Source: Niastella populi (GTDB lineage Bacteria; Bacteroidota; Bacteroidia; Chitinophagales; Chitinophagaceae). Taken from it: a stretch of 64,000 bases of DNA. The notes under the pieces were generated by a model. The model ran no database searches, was not told the origin of the DNA, and saw nothing but the letters and a program-made list of their open reading frames with translations. This document shows positions 9,723 through 17,443 of this stretch, piece by piece. Location: the NCBI RefSeq assembly GCF_002078015.1, contig NZ_LWBP01000199.1, positions 310,001 through 374,000 of the forward strand, in the 5' to 3' direction. Made by a program: the position numbers and the translations under genes. Positions within the stretch are counted from its first letter, which is position 1, and every line of letters starts with the position of its first letter.

Positions 9723-9780
9723 GGCGGTTTCCGCCTGTAAAACTTAATATTCCACTGCAGAATGACTGCAGTAGCGTTTT
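9723..9780 (+). terminator. Pair of short hairpins after the HTH gene
   Basis: GGCGG-TTT-CCGCC (9723-9735) begins 2 bp after the stop. ACTGCAG-AATGA-CTGCAGT (9754-9772) follows, with a weak T-rich tail (GCGTTTTCG). Together they could end transcription of the HTH gene, but neither has a strong U-tract. The rest of the spacer to 10017 shows nothing I can name. Confidence 0.4.
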
Positions 9781-10017
9781 CGAAATTTAAATGTAAGCCA
9801 TTCACCCCGGTCAACATTTACATGGCGATCCGATAAACCAAAAAATTAATGCACTGGTGGAGTGAAAGCAAGTCGGGAAATGCGTTCACTTTTATAACAG
9901 CTTATCTTGTGCAGAAACGCCTGCTTTATAAGCACCTTTATAAACATTATGCCACCGGTGCATTATTTATAACGATCTTCGTGTATGTGTAAGCATAAGT
10001 AAAAATTACATTTACAA

Positions 10018-10827
10018 ATGAACTATGCAAAAGTATTGGATGCTGCCCTTACCATGTTCCCCCGCAAGGTAAAAGTAACCTGTATCGATGGCGTTTCAGG
10101 ACAACCCATTGGCAGGTATAAAGTACTGCTTCACCACCTGCCAAACGTGTTTAATAAACCCATTACATTGACTATTGAAGGCAATGAATGGCGGGTGATA
10201 AAAGCCAGCCCGGTTCACTCCGACGAATTTTCGATCTTCAGAAAGCTGACCCTGCATGTACTGAACAAAGAACAGGAGCAACAGTCAACGTTAGGGCATA
10301 ATGTGCCTACCAGGCATGCCAGTATTCCGGCCACTACCCCTACCGCATATTATGAGCAATTCACTGTTCACCTGCAGCCAACCGACTGGCTGCAAATGGA
10401 ATTCCTGCCGGCGGCCGAATTACCATTGATCCAGGAAGAAGTGGCATTGATAGCCCCTGTTTTGTTACCTGAAAACGGGTTGAACCCATTGTTAGGCTAT
10501 GAAACCCCGCATGTGCGCCATCAAACTGCCCATCTGGGGGTAGACATCCCTTTTGACGCTTTTTGCGCCGCCATACAGGTAAATAAAAAGGGGAATATCC
10601 GCATTGAGGGGCATGAATATGTTCAGAACGGGTTCGCCCTGCAATCGGACAATTACGAATATTACGGCACGGTGGTCAATAATCGCATAACCCATTTAAG
10701 CCTTACCGGATTCGACAGCGTAGACGATGAGTTTTTCAGGCTGGTTACCACCTGGGAACTGGTACTGGTTAAATGGGTGGAATGCAGTATAACCACAGTA
10801 CAACCGGATATCACGGAAGAAACATAA
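10018..10827 (+). CDS. Hypothetical protein, 269 aa
   Basis: I do not recognise a family. The product looks soluble, with no signal peptide or membrane helix. The N-terminal half (to about residue 90) opens with VKVTCIDGVSGQPIGRYKVLL, which reads like a beta-sandwich strand pair. A Ser/Thr/Pro-rich linker lies at about 95-115. A C-terminal part (about 165-260) contains VNKKGNIRIEGHEYVQNG, typical of a small beta domain. Normal composition and a terminator directly downstream support a real monocistronic gene. The ATG at 10018 lies about 8 nt after a TACATTTA box, so the leader may be very short. Confidence 0.7.
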   Translation: MNYAKVLDAALTMFPRKVKVTCIDGVSGQPIGRYKVLLHHLPNVFNKPITLTIEGNEWRVIKASPVHSDEFSIFRKLTLHVLNKEQEQQSTLGHNVPTRHASIPATTPTAYYEQFTVHLQPTDWLQMEFLPAAELPLIQEEVALIAPVLLPENGLNPLLGYETPHVRHQTAHLGVDIPFDAFCAAIQVNKKGNIRIEGHEYVQNGFALQSDNYEYYGTVVNNRITHLSLTGFDSVDDEFFRLVTTWELVLVKWVECSITTVQPDITEET

Positions 10828-10870
10828 GTACCCAACATACACATCGAACTATAAATATTCTTTCCCGGGG

Positions 10871-10909
10871 ATACAGCTTCAGGCAAGACCTAAGCTGTAT
10901 TTTTATTTG
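10871..10909 (+). terminator. Rho-independent terminator
   Basis: ATACAGCTT (10871-10879) pairs perfectly with AAGCTGTAT (10892-10900) across a 12-nt loop, and TTTTATTT follows. It lies 43 bp after the stop of the 10018-10827 gene and fits termination of that gene. Confidence 0.7.
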
Positions 10910-11082
10910 CCTGAATTCAAAATTCAAATTAATTTACATGTTCAGGCAACAGCCTTCCAGGGCAGCCGCTTTGGAAGTTCAGAACACAATGCTCAGATTA
11001 GTAAGCCAAACCGCCACTATTGGCTTAACCCTGCCCGAATGACTGGAATTCAGTCAGGCGGGCATTAAATGTTTTCAACAGC

Positions 11083-11418
11083 ATGGCAAAAAAGAAACGC
11101 ATTGCTGCGAAGAAGTCCGTTCAGGTAAAAAAGAAGGCTATCGCTCCCAAAAAGAAAGCCGCCGCAAAAAAGAAAAAAAACGCTAAAAAAGCGTCAGCTA
11201 ACGGAAAAACAACCGTTCAACGCCTGGTAATCCATACAGACGATATTACGAAGATCCTGGGCATAAACATACGCACGGCGCAACGGCTCCTGCAAACCAT
11301 CCGCGAAGAACTGGGCCGTAAGAAGAAAGATTATGTATCAATAAAAGAGTTTGCCGATTATGTACATCTTGGCGAAGATGAAGTAAAACAAAACCTCAGT
11401 GAAACGTCGCTTAACTAA
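11083..11418 (+). CDS. Histone-H1-like lysine-rich tail fused to an HTH domain
   Basis: The 111-residue protein has an N-terminal segment (about 2-43) made almost wholly of Lys and Ala with a few Pro (KKKAIAPKKKAAAKKKKNAKK), like the C-terminal tail of histone H1 or bacterial Hc1/AlgP-type proteins. A compact helix-turn-helix-like domain follows (about 46-105: HTDDITKILGINIRTAQRLL, YVSIKEFADYVHLGEDEV). The HTH part resembles short Bacteroidota proteins with a Lys-Arg-type DNA-binding fold. A nucleoid-associated role is plausible but inferred. The A-rich tail is also a slippage-prone sequence. Confidence 0.8.
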   Translation: MAKKKRIAAKKSVQVKKKAIAPKKKAAAKKKKNAKKASANGKTTVQRLVIHTDDITKILGINIRTAQRLLQTIREELGRKKKDYVSIKEFADYVHLGEDEVKQNLSETSLN

Positions 11419-11504
11419 CGCAATACGGTTATAATGGTAATTGACGCTTTACGGCGGATTAAACGCTTTGTTTTACCCGTAATTCGTACATTCCTATCCT
11501 GATT

Positions 11505-11592
11505 TTACCGGCCGGTAATACATTGGCCTGATCAGGAAATAATGGGTATATTATTTTTGCCGGATAAAATTATCCGGCATCTTTATTTTTGT
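11505..11592 (+). terminator. Palindrome and strong hairpin terminator
   Basis: TGCCGGATAA (11558-11567), a 2-nt loop and TTATCCGGCA (11570-11579) form a perfect 10-bp stem, followed by TCTTTATTTTT. A 14-nt palindrome, TTACCGGCCGGTAA, lies at 11505-11518. The hairpin is about 140 bp after the lysine-rich HTH gene and points with its T-tract along the plus strand. It sits 88 bp beyond the stop of the minus-strand gene at 11667, so it may serve both. Confidence 0.6.
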
Positions 11593-11666
11593 CAGTATTC
11601 ACAGCAGTTTTACGCCTTCATACCGGCTGCACCCATGCTTACTATTGCTGGCTGCGTTATTAAGTA

Positions 11667-12119
11667 TTATTTCCTACGAACAGCAGGTTCGCCTGAAAAT
11701 GAGCAAACACTCAATACCATACCTGCCTGTTCGTATATTGAAGGGGGGTGCATACCGGTATCAGGCATTTGGCAAACGGCCAATGGCTCGCGCCTGTTAT
11801 TTTGATGTACGATCAGTTTTGGCTGATTGCCTGTTACAATGTTGTAATCGAAAACAGCATTATTGATCTCGAGCCTGCCGGTATGATTGCGGTTGTTATA
11901 TAAATATTTTCCCTGATCGACCCCATAAACGCTTTTAAAGATGAGGCGGTGGGCATAACCAGCATTCTCCATAAAGAACACCAGGCGATCGCCTTCATGA
12001 ACTATCCTCACAGTTTGCTGATCGGGATTGTACTTCATAACCACCAATGTATTTCCATCCCGGATCAGATGATACTCTTTAATGTCGTTGGATGCGTTAC
12101 TTATCAGGGTCCACTTCAT
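11667..12119 (-). CDS. Hypothetical protein, 150 aa
   Basis: I do not recognise a named family. The sequence reads like a small beta-rich soluble domain (WTLISNASNDIKEYHLIRDG, TVRIVHEGDRLVFFMEN, LIFKSVYGVDQGKYLYNN, GRLEINNAVFDYNI) with a less ordered tail. No signal peptide or membrane helix is present. It is read divergently from the small basic protein gene at 12333. The plus-strand frames over the same bases look far less protein-like, so this strand is the better call. Confidence 0.7.
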   Translation of the reverse strand: MKWTLISNASNDIKEYHLIRDGNTLVVMKYNPDQQTVRIVHEGDRLVFFMENAGYAHRLIFKSVYGVDQGKYLYNNRNHTGRLEINNAVFDYNIVTGNQPKLIVHQNNRREPLAVCQMPDTGMHPPSIYEQAGMVLSVCSFSGEPAVRRK

Positions 12120-12262
12120 GCAGTAAGTTTAATTGGCCAAAACCGCCGCAAGGTAGAAATATTAATTGCGAACACAATATTAATTCCATGTTACCAACCA
12201 TCCGCCTCCGCTAATGATTTCTAACGGCTTAAGCAATTCCTCAACCCTTCCATGCACTGCCT

Positions 12263-12302
12263 AAAACTTAACATTGGGTTTGTTATGCTATTATTATCTT
12301 TA
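12263..12302 (+). promoter_or_regulatory. Bacteroidota-type promoter candidate
   Basis: ATTG (12273-12276), an 18-nt spacer and TATCTTTA (12295-12302) lie 31 nt upstream of the ATG at 12333. The block AAAACTTAACATTGG (12263-12277) is identical to that at 8582-8596, and the spacing is the same. The two promoters are probably read by the same sigma factor or bound by the same activator. Confidence 0.6.
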
Positions 12303-12332
12303 TATTAATTCTTTAAAAAACCACATTCTTCT

Positions 12333-12590
12333 ATGAGTAAAGTGACAAAGCAGGCAGCGTCTGAAAAGCCCTCCAAAAAAGAACTCTCAAAACTGGTGTA
12401 TGAAAAGCTTACCGGTAGTTTGACCGACTTTCATTTAAAAGAAAAAAAACTCGAGAACCGGTTAGTGAAGGTTAGCAGGCGCCTGGCATCGGATATTGTA
12501 AAATCGCTTAAGAAAGATACGCCTGGAAACGACAAAAACGCACCCCGGAAAAAAGCAGCGAGGAAAGCAAAAGAGGCTGCAGCTGAATAA
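12333..12590 (+). CDS. Small basic protein of unknown function, 85 aa
   Basis: The protein is Lys-rich at both ends (VTKQAASEKPSKKELSKL and APRKKAARKAKEAAAE). A central amphipathic helical stretch (FHLKEKKLENRLVKVSRRLA) is predicted to be alpha-helical. There is no signal peptide. Together with the lysine-rich HTH protein at 11083 it makes two small positively charged proteins within 1.5 kb, which could bind nucleic acid; this is inference. Its stop lies 1 bp from the stop of the convergent flavoprotein gene, leaving no room for a terminator between them. Confidence 0.7.
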   Translation: MSKVTKQAASEKPSKKELSKLVYEKLTGSLTDFHLKEKKLENRLVKVSRRLASDIVKSLKKDTPGNDKNAPRKKAARKAKEAAAE

Positions 12591-12591
12591 T

Positions 12592-13719
12592 TTACAAACC
12601 TGAAATTATCTCTTCAGCCAATCCAAACGACAGGGTCATACCTGCCCCGCCCAACCCGTTGAATATATAAACTCCAGGTTCGGGCGATTCAAACAAATGA
12701 CTATCCCCATTGGTAAGTTTTGCATACACCCCATTCCAGGTGGCTGTAATGGTATTGCTTTTGAAACTGGCAAATGTTTTCAGGTAATCGAGGATCAGTT
12801 GATTGATACTGGCTTTATCAAACGGGTCGGGTGATAACCCATATTCATGGGAATCGCCCACCGTTAACTCAAACCTGCTGTTCTGCGAAACCATTACATG
12901 TATACCCCATCGTACATGGCCGGGCAATTCCTGTTCATACCTGCGGCGTAGCAGCAGTATGGAAGGCGCTGTTGAAAAGCTTTTATAATGGATCAGCGAT
13001 AACCCGCCACACAATGCGGGTCCGATATGCCAGTTACCGGGCTGCGGTTCAAAACGCATCATTTGTAATTTGCACCTGGTAACAGGCATACTCCTGAACA
13101 CTTCGGGGTACAGCGTTTCAAAATCGGCTCCGCTGCAAATAAACACCAGGTCGGCACTGTATTGTTCATGTTTTCCCACAACTACAGTATTACCGGCAAT
13201 ATAACTAACACACCTGCCCCACAAAAAGGTAACGCCATGCTTTTCCTTCAACCACGAGGGCAAACAGGCAATGGCTTCCCTGGGGTCAACAATAACTTCT
13301 TCTGTACTGTACAACCCGCCTTTGAGCTTTTCCGGCACCACGGCGGGCGACATGCCCACCACCTGTTCCGGCGTTAGCAGGGATACTCCTCTTTCGGCTT
13401 TGAATTGTTCATACAATTCCTGCAACACCTGCCATTCGGTTTCATTATGGGCGAGGTGCAAACTGCCCGGTTGTTCAAAAGAAAAAGCGCCTGTACCGCC
13501 TATCTCCTTCCAGATGTTGCGGCTGCGAATGGCCCGTTCATATAACTTACCTGCAGGCTGCCCTACCGGCCATACCATACCGAAGTTCCTTACAGAAGCG
13601 CCGGTTGCCTGATGGCCCCGCTCGATAACGGTCACCGCATATCCTTTTATGGCCAGTGCGCGGGCCATTGCCAGTCCGGCTATGCCTGCGCCAATTACTA
13701 TTGCTGTGGGTTTCAACAT
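12592..13719 (-). CDS. FAD-dependent oxidoreductase, TIGR03364 type (phosphonate-associated)
   Basis: The 375-residue DAO-fold flavoprotein has the N-terminal dinucleotide motif IGAGIAGLAMA (about 8-18) with the ERG end of the second strand. GASVRNFGMVWPVGQ is the characteristic flavin-side block of the TIGR03364 clade. A C-terminal FNGLGGAGMTLSFGLAEEI closes the FAD fold. This clade is known mainly from its synteny with phosphonatase-like enzymes. Related flavoenzymes oxidise 2-aminoethylphosphonate or its N-methyl form to phosphonoacetaldehyde, and I infer the same here. The start overlaps the DUF5690 stop by 1 nt (TAATG), so the two are translationally coupled. It ends the operon. Confidence 0.88.
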   Translation of the reverse strand: MLKPTAIVIGAGIAGLAMARALAIKGYAVTVIERGHQATGASVRNFGMVWPVGQPAGKLYERAIRSRNIWKEIGGTGAFSFEQPGSLHLAHNETEWQVLQELYEQFKAERGVSLLTPEQVVGMSPAVVPEKLKGGLYSTEEVIVDPREAIACLPSWLKEKHGVTFLWGRCVSYIAGNTVVVGKHEQYSADLVFICSGADFETLYPEVFRSMPVTRCKLQMMRFEPQPGNWHIGPALCGGLSLIHYKSFSTAPSILLLRRRYEQELPGHVRWGIHVMVSQNSRFELTVGDSHEYGLSPDPFDKASINQLILDYLKTFASFKSNTITATWNGVYAKLTNGDSHLFESPEPGVYIFNGLGGAGMTLSFGLAEEIISGL

Positions 13720-15008
13720 TAAGCCGCTTTATTATTTTCGATCTGTTGTTTATAATTACGCGAGAAATAGAACCAGGAATACCCTGTGCCCAATAATCCT
13801 GTTATGGAGAACAGCACCACGCTTATGGGATAAAACTGCGTCCATGTAAGCTGCAGCCTGAATACTTCTTTTGATAACATCACAGCCGAACTGCCAAGAT
13901 AGCCCCAGGCATCTACCACATAGATCAGAAAGCCAACGTTACCGGTAATTTTGAAGGCTGCTATAAGCCGTTCAAAAAATATACAGTTGAAGGGTATGTA
14001 CCCCATATACAGGCCGAGTCCAACGAGCTGCATCCAAAGCAACCCATTCATCGATCCCGTTATAAACAATACGGAAGATAAACCGGCCAGTAAAAAACCG
14101 GCTATCACCACCGCATGTACAAGTTTCAATGCACGAATGTTTTTTCTAATGAACACCAGCAAACCCATTACCAGTAAGATCACCAGCGAAATGACCGTTT
14201 CTGTTTGGGTAAATATCGCCGGCTTTGACCCGTATCCCAGTTCACTGAAAATATTCACCATGAAATTGTCGCGCACATCGCGCATTATGGTGAGAAATAA
14301 ATAACCGATGGTTACGGCTATAATTCCACTGCCAAAGCGCTGTAAGAATATTCGGCGCTCTTTGCCGGTCATGGGTTGGCGGCGGGTTCGTTCGAGCACA
14401 TCATTTTCATCGGGCGCCGGTGTTTTTTCGAGCAGGTACATCAAGGCAGCCAATGGCAACACAAACAAACAGCCGGTTACAAATGCCAGCCACTGCTCCC
14501 CTACCTGCCATGTATCGCGCAGCCACAGTGCAACGGAACGGGTAAAACCGCCGGCAAAAATGAAACTGACAGCCATTATAGCCCCGATAAAATCGGTTGA
14601 TCTTCTTCCTTCCACATAACTGAATACAATACCCCACATAAATCCCAGCACAAATCCGTTTATAAAAAGACAGCATACACCCCACGGCGCGGGTATAAGC
14701 GCAAATACGCCTAAACTCAACCAGGCAACGCCTATCAGCACAGTGCCTGTTTTCCAGCGGCCATACCGGCCTAATTCTGCAATGAACCTGATGCCGAAAA
14801 ATTTGCTGAGCATGTAACCCAGCCCCTGGCATATGATAAGCAGGGTTTGGTATTTGATGCCGGCGAATACCAGGTTATCGTATGTAGCCACCGTAAATGG
14901 TTTCCGGTACGCATAAACCGACGTATACGCCAGGAACGCCACAAGAGCCAGCGTAACAGAGGTACCGGCCTGTTTTCTTGAATAGGATGGCGCAGCAGAT
15001 ATCGACAA
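13719..15008 (-). CDS. DUF5690 (MFS-like) transporter
   Basis: The 429-residue integral membrane protein has about 12 helices in two bundles joined by a charged loop (about 185-215, EKTPAPDENDVLERTRRQPM). The first helix carries AYTSVYAYRKPFTVA, reminiscent of the organophosphate:phosphate antiporter branch of the MFS (GlpT/UhpT). It lies between the phosphonatase-like gene (18 bp) and the flavoprotein gene (1-nt overlap). The most economical role is import of the organophosphonate released in the periplasm. Family membership is firm; the substrate is inferred. Confidence 0.88.
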   Translation of the reverse strand: MSISAAPSYSRKQAGTSVTLALVAFLAYTSVYAYRKPFTVATYDNLVFAGIKYQTLLIICQGLGYMLSKFFGIRFIAELGRYGRWKTGTVLIGVAWLSLGVFALIPAPWGVCCLFINGFVLGFMWGIVFSYVEGRRSTDFIGAIMAVSFIFAGGFTRSVALWLRDTWQVGEQWLAFVTGCLFVLPLAALMYLLEKTPAPDENDVLERTRRQPMTGKERRIFLQRFGSGIIAVTIGYLFLTIMRDVRDNFMVNIFSELGYGSKPAIFTQTETVISLVILLVMGLLVFIRKNIRALKLVHAVVIAGFLLAGLSSVLFITGSMNGLLWMQLVGLGLYMGYIPFNCIFFERLIAAFKITGNVGFLIYVVDAWGYLGSSAVMLSKEVFRLQLTWTQFYPISVVLFSITGLLGTGYSWFYFSRNYKQQIENNKAA

Positions 15009-15026
15009 GGAGAATAGAATTGATTA

Positions 15027-15719
15027 TTAAATACGCGTTTCCAATTCGCTCAGGGAATCGAGGAGGGCGGGTAAACCGGCCAGGCTATCAATTATAAAAT
15101 CGGGGCGATATGCTTCCAGCTCACTACGTGAATACGCGCCGGTAGTAACGCTTACCACCAGGCCACATGCCGCATTGCGCCCTTCTTCCACATCAACTTT
15201 GGTATCGCCCACTTTTACTACCGCTTTACTATCGCTGACCCCCAATTGTTTCATGATGGTTTCTATCATAAACGGTTGCGGCCGGCCTTCAGGCACTTCA
15301 TCACTGCAAACGACCATATCGATGGTTTGGGGCACGTTCCATTGCAGCCGCTGTAATATGGCATTGGTTACAGCACGGGTAAAACCGGTATTGAGTGCGA
15401 TCTTTATTCCGCGCTGTTTCAATAAAAGAAAAACAGCCTCCACTTCGGGTAACGGTTGCAGCTCAGGATCGTTCTGGTACCATGCCAGCATATTGCGGGT
15501 AAAAGCTTCGTGGATCTGTTCCGGGAGTAAACTATTCCCGCCCGGCAACAGCATGCGTATGGCGTCAATTTTTCTGAAACCCATTACCTGGTTAACTGTC
15601 GTTAAAGGCACATCGATATTGAATGCATGGAAGGCGTCGGTAAAGGCTTTGGCCACATTTCCGGTATCGCGCACCGTTGTGCCTGCCATGTCAAATACTA
15701 CCAGTTGTATATCACTCAT
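15027..15719 (-). CDS. Phosphonatase-like HAD hydrolase (phosphonoacetaldehyde hydrolase candidate)
   Basis: The 230-residue HAD protein has motif I FDMAGTTV: the nucleophile is Asp10, and Ala12 replaces the usual second Asp, exactly as in true phosphonatases (DxAGT). The cap segment MGFRKIDAI places Lys50 where PhnX has its Schiff-base lysine (MGxxK). Motif II is LNTGFTR and motif III/IV is KVGDTKVDVEEGRNA. The expected reaction is phosphonoacetaldehyde + water to acetaldehyde + phosphate. The TIGR03351 family is named only 'phosphonatase-like', but the retained lysine argues for real C-P hydrolysis here. It lies 9 bp after the HD gene and 18 bp before the transporter gene. Confidence 0.9.
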   Translation of the reverse strand: MSDIQLVVFDMAGTTVRDTGNVAKAFTDAFHAFNIDVPLTTVNQVMGFRKIDAIRMLLPGGNSLLPEQIHEAFTRNMLAWYQNDPELQPLPEVEAVFLLLKQRGIKIALNTGFTRAVTNAILQRLQWNVPQTIDMVVCSDEVPEGRPQPFMIETIMKQLGVSDSKAVVKVGDTKVDVEEGRNAACGLVVSVTTGAYSRSELEAYRPDFIIDSLAGLPALLDSLSELETRI

Positions 15720-15728
15720 ACTGCTGTT

Positions 15729-16313
15729 TTATAAATTTGAGTTATTCAGTTCCAGGTGCCTGATGATCATTGCCCGGTATTCTTCCAGGTCGCCGGTGCC
15801 AAGATGTTCTACCTTGGCCATATCGTCCCAATGCCTCATTTTTATGATAAGCGGGAACAGCGGATGCGCTTCAAATGCAACGGCTTCATCGGTCATCATG
15901 GGGCCGCCCTGGTACGCCAGTGTTTTCTTACTGGCCTCCGACAACCGGTCATAGTATAAAGGATCTTTGCAGGTGAGGTATCGCTTTGCTTCCACATGCG
16001 ATTCAACGAGGCGGGCCAGCCGTTTTGTAAATCCTTTTTCGTGCAGGTAACCGGCTCCCACTTCTTCATGATCCTTTATTCCCCAGCCATCCATGCCATT
16101 ATTCTCCTGAGCTGCCACACAAATATGCCCAATGTCATGCAGGAACGCAGCCAATATCACTTCTTCATCGTACCCCTCCGCCGCTGCCAGCCTTGCCGCC
16201 TGCACCATATGTTCAAGTTGCGTCACTTTTTCGCCGGCATATTCAGAACCGCCGTATTGTTCATACAACTGAATGATCTCATTGGCGATGGTTGTTGCCC
16301 GACTGTTGTTCAT
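15729..16313 (-). CDS. PhnZ-like HD-domain di-iron oxygenase
   Basis: The 194-residue HD protein contains YAGEKVTQLEHMVQAA followed by HDIGH. In register with PhnZ (from memory), Tyr25/Glu28 match the mobile Tyr24/Glu27 pair. His35, His59-Asp60, His82, His106 and a late Asp (RHWDD) match the iron ligands, and Lys110 matches the substrate-binding Lys108. PhnZ cleaves the C-P bond of 1-hydroxy-2-aminoethylphosphonate with O2; TmpB acts on the trimethylated analogue. No PhnY/TmpA hydroxylase is in the window, so the substrate may arrive ready hydroxylated. It is the first gene of the four-gene catabolic operon, with its own spacer (136 bp) after a terminator. Confidence 0.88.
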   Translation of the reverse strand: MNNSRATTIANEIIQLYEQYGGSEYAGEKVTQLEHMVQAARLAAAEGYDEEVILAAFLHDIGHICVAAQENNGMDGWGIKDHEEVGAGYLHEKGFTKRLARLVESHVEAKRYLTCKDPLYYDRLSEASKKTLAYQGGPMMTDEAVAFEAHPLFPLIIKMRHWDDMAKVEHLGTGDLEEYRAMIIRHLELNNSNL

Positions 16314-16388
16314 GCGTACGTGTTTTGTAAACCATCGAAATTATAGGTGTACTGTAAAGCAATAGTTAGGGCTATCTTATCAAAACAT

Positions 16389-16429
16389 TAAAAAAAAGAA
16401 AAGGCCCTTCGCCTGCTGACGAAGGGCCC
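16389..16429 (-). terminator. Rho-independent terminator after the secreted phosphodiesterase gene
   Basis: CGAAGGGCC and GGCCCTTCG (16403-16411 and 16420-16428) form a perfect 9-bp stem with an 8-nt loop. On the minus strand it is followed by TTTTCTTTTTTT. It lies 22 bp after the stop at 16450 and separates the sus-type transcript from the HD/phosphonatase operon, which must have its own promoter in 16314-16388 or depend on read-through. Confidence 0.85.
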
Positions 16430-16449
16430 ATACATGTAATATCGATATT

Positions 16450-17286
16450 TTACAGGCTGATCACAGCGAGTATCGGATAGTGATCAGATGGAAATTTGCC
16501 ATGGTAGTGATCTGACAATACACCCCATTTCTGTGCTTTGAATGGTGCGGTCACAAAAATATGATCGATGATCTCAGTTTTTTGTAAGGAGGCGCCAAAG
16601 CTGTTGAACGAACCGTTATTGGCATACGGATGGGCCACCTGTTTATAGGTATCCTTCAGCCAGCCCGATCCTTCGAGGCTTTTATACCATTCACTTTCAT
16701 GGCTGCCGTTTAAATCGCCCGTGAACACAACCGGATCATTACCTGCGATCTCTTTTATCTTTTTCAGAATAAGCAGGCTGCTTTCACGGCGCGCTTCAAC
16801 ACCCTGGTGATCGTAATGCACGTTGAAGAAATAAAATTTCTTTTTTGATCGCTTGTCCTGCAGCTGCACCCACGAGCAAATGCGGTTCAAACGGGCATCC
16901 CAGCCGGGGCCTGGTTTTTCGGGTGTGGACGACAACCAGAAATTACCACTCTTCAGTAAATTAAATTTAGCCGTTTTGTAAAAGATGGCGGAATGTTCGC
17001 CTTTGGCCTGGCCATCCTCACGGCCGGCGCCAAAGAATGCATATTCGGGCAATGTTCTTTTGATATCATCGAGCTGGTTCCTTAGTCCTTCCTGGGTGCC
17101 CAGTACATCGAAATCGTGAAACCGGATCAACGAGGCCACTATTGGCGCCCGGTTCACCCACAGGTTACCGCTGTCGCGGGGATTATCGTACCGCAAATTA
17201 AATGATCCAACAATAAACGACTGGCCCTGTACTATGGCCAGGCAGAAAAACGCAATCGTTAACAGGGAAACTTTCTTCAATACCAT
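16450..17286 (-). CDS. Secreted endonuclease/exonuclease/phosphatase-family enzyme
   Basis: The 278-residue product starts at the ATG at 17286; a TTG two codons earlier is unlikely. It has a signal peptide (to about residue 22) and the full EEP core: SFNLRYDN, GTQEG (metal Glu), NVHYDHQG (His), FTGDLNG (Asp/Asn) and SDHYPI (Asp-His pair). The family hydrolyses phosphodiester or phosphomonoester bonds in nucleic acids, inositol phosphates or sphingomyelin-type lipids. Placed directly after SusC/SusD and before a phosphonate operon, it may release the head group from a phosphonate or phosphate ester at the cell surface. That substrate is inference. Confidence 0.88.
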   Translation of the reverse strand: MVLKKVSLLTIAFFCLAIVQGQSFIVGSFNLRYDNPRDSGNLWVNRAPIVASLIRFHDFDVLGTQEGLRNQLDDIKRTLPEYAFFGAGREDGQAKGEHSAIFYKTAKFNLLKSGNFWLSSTPEKPGPGWDARLNRICSWVQLQDKRSKKKFYFFNVHYDHQGVEARRESSLLILKKIKEIAGNDPVVFTGDLNGSHESEWYKSLEGSGWLKDTYKQVAHPYANNGSFNSFGASLQKTEIIDHIFVTAPFKAQKWGVLSDHYHGKFPSDHYPILAVISL

Positions 17287-17362
17287 ATTCAATAATGTTA
17301 TTAGTTACGAAAATAAGACGCGCCACGCACAACACAAGAAATTAGCGATTTCGTTTTTTTTT

Positions 17363-17433
17363 GATCTTGAGATTTATCAGAAGGCTCCCCTACATTAAAT
17401 CTTAAAATCCCTAAATCCCTAAATCTCAAAATC
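17363..17433. repeat. 8-bp-period repeat (AAATCCCT) with short inverted arm
   Basis: From 17397 the units are AAATCTTA, AAATCCCT, AAATCCCT, AAATCTCA and AAATC, in exact 8-bp register. An opposite-strand arm (GATCTTGAGATTT, from 17363) lies upstream. The array starts 10 bp beyond the SusD stop, so it is in the 3' region of the sus transcript. The same words recur near 25.5 and 38.2 kb. Confidence 0.75.
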
Positions 17434-17443
17434 AGCAATAGTC

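Noticed and set aside
11542-11866. Two plus-strand frames (87 and 73 codons) over the hypothetical minus-strand gene
   Set aside because: The first begins at a terminator hairpin and neither resembles a protein domain. The minus-strand frame has a much better protein-like pattern.
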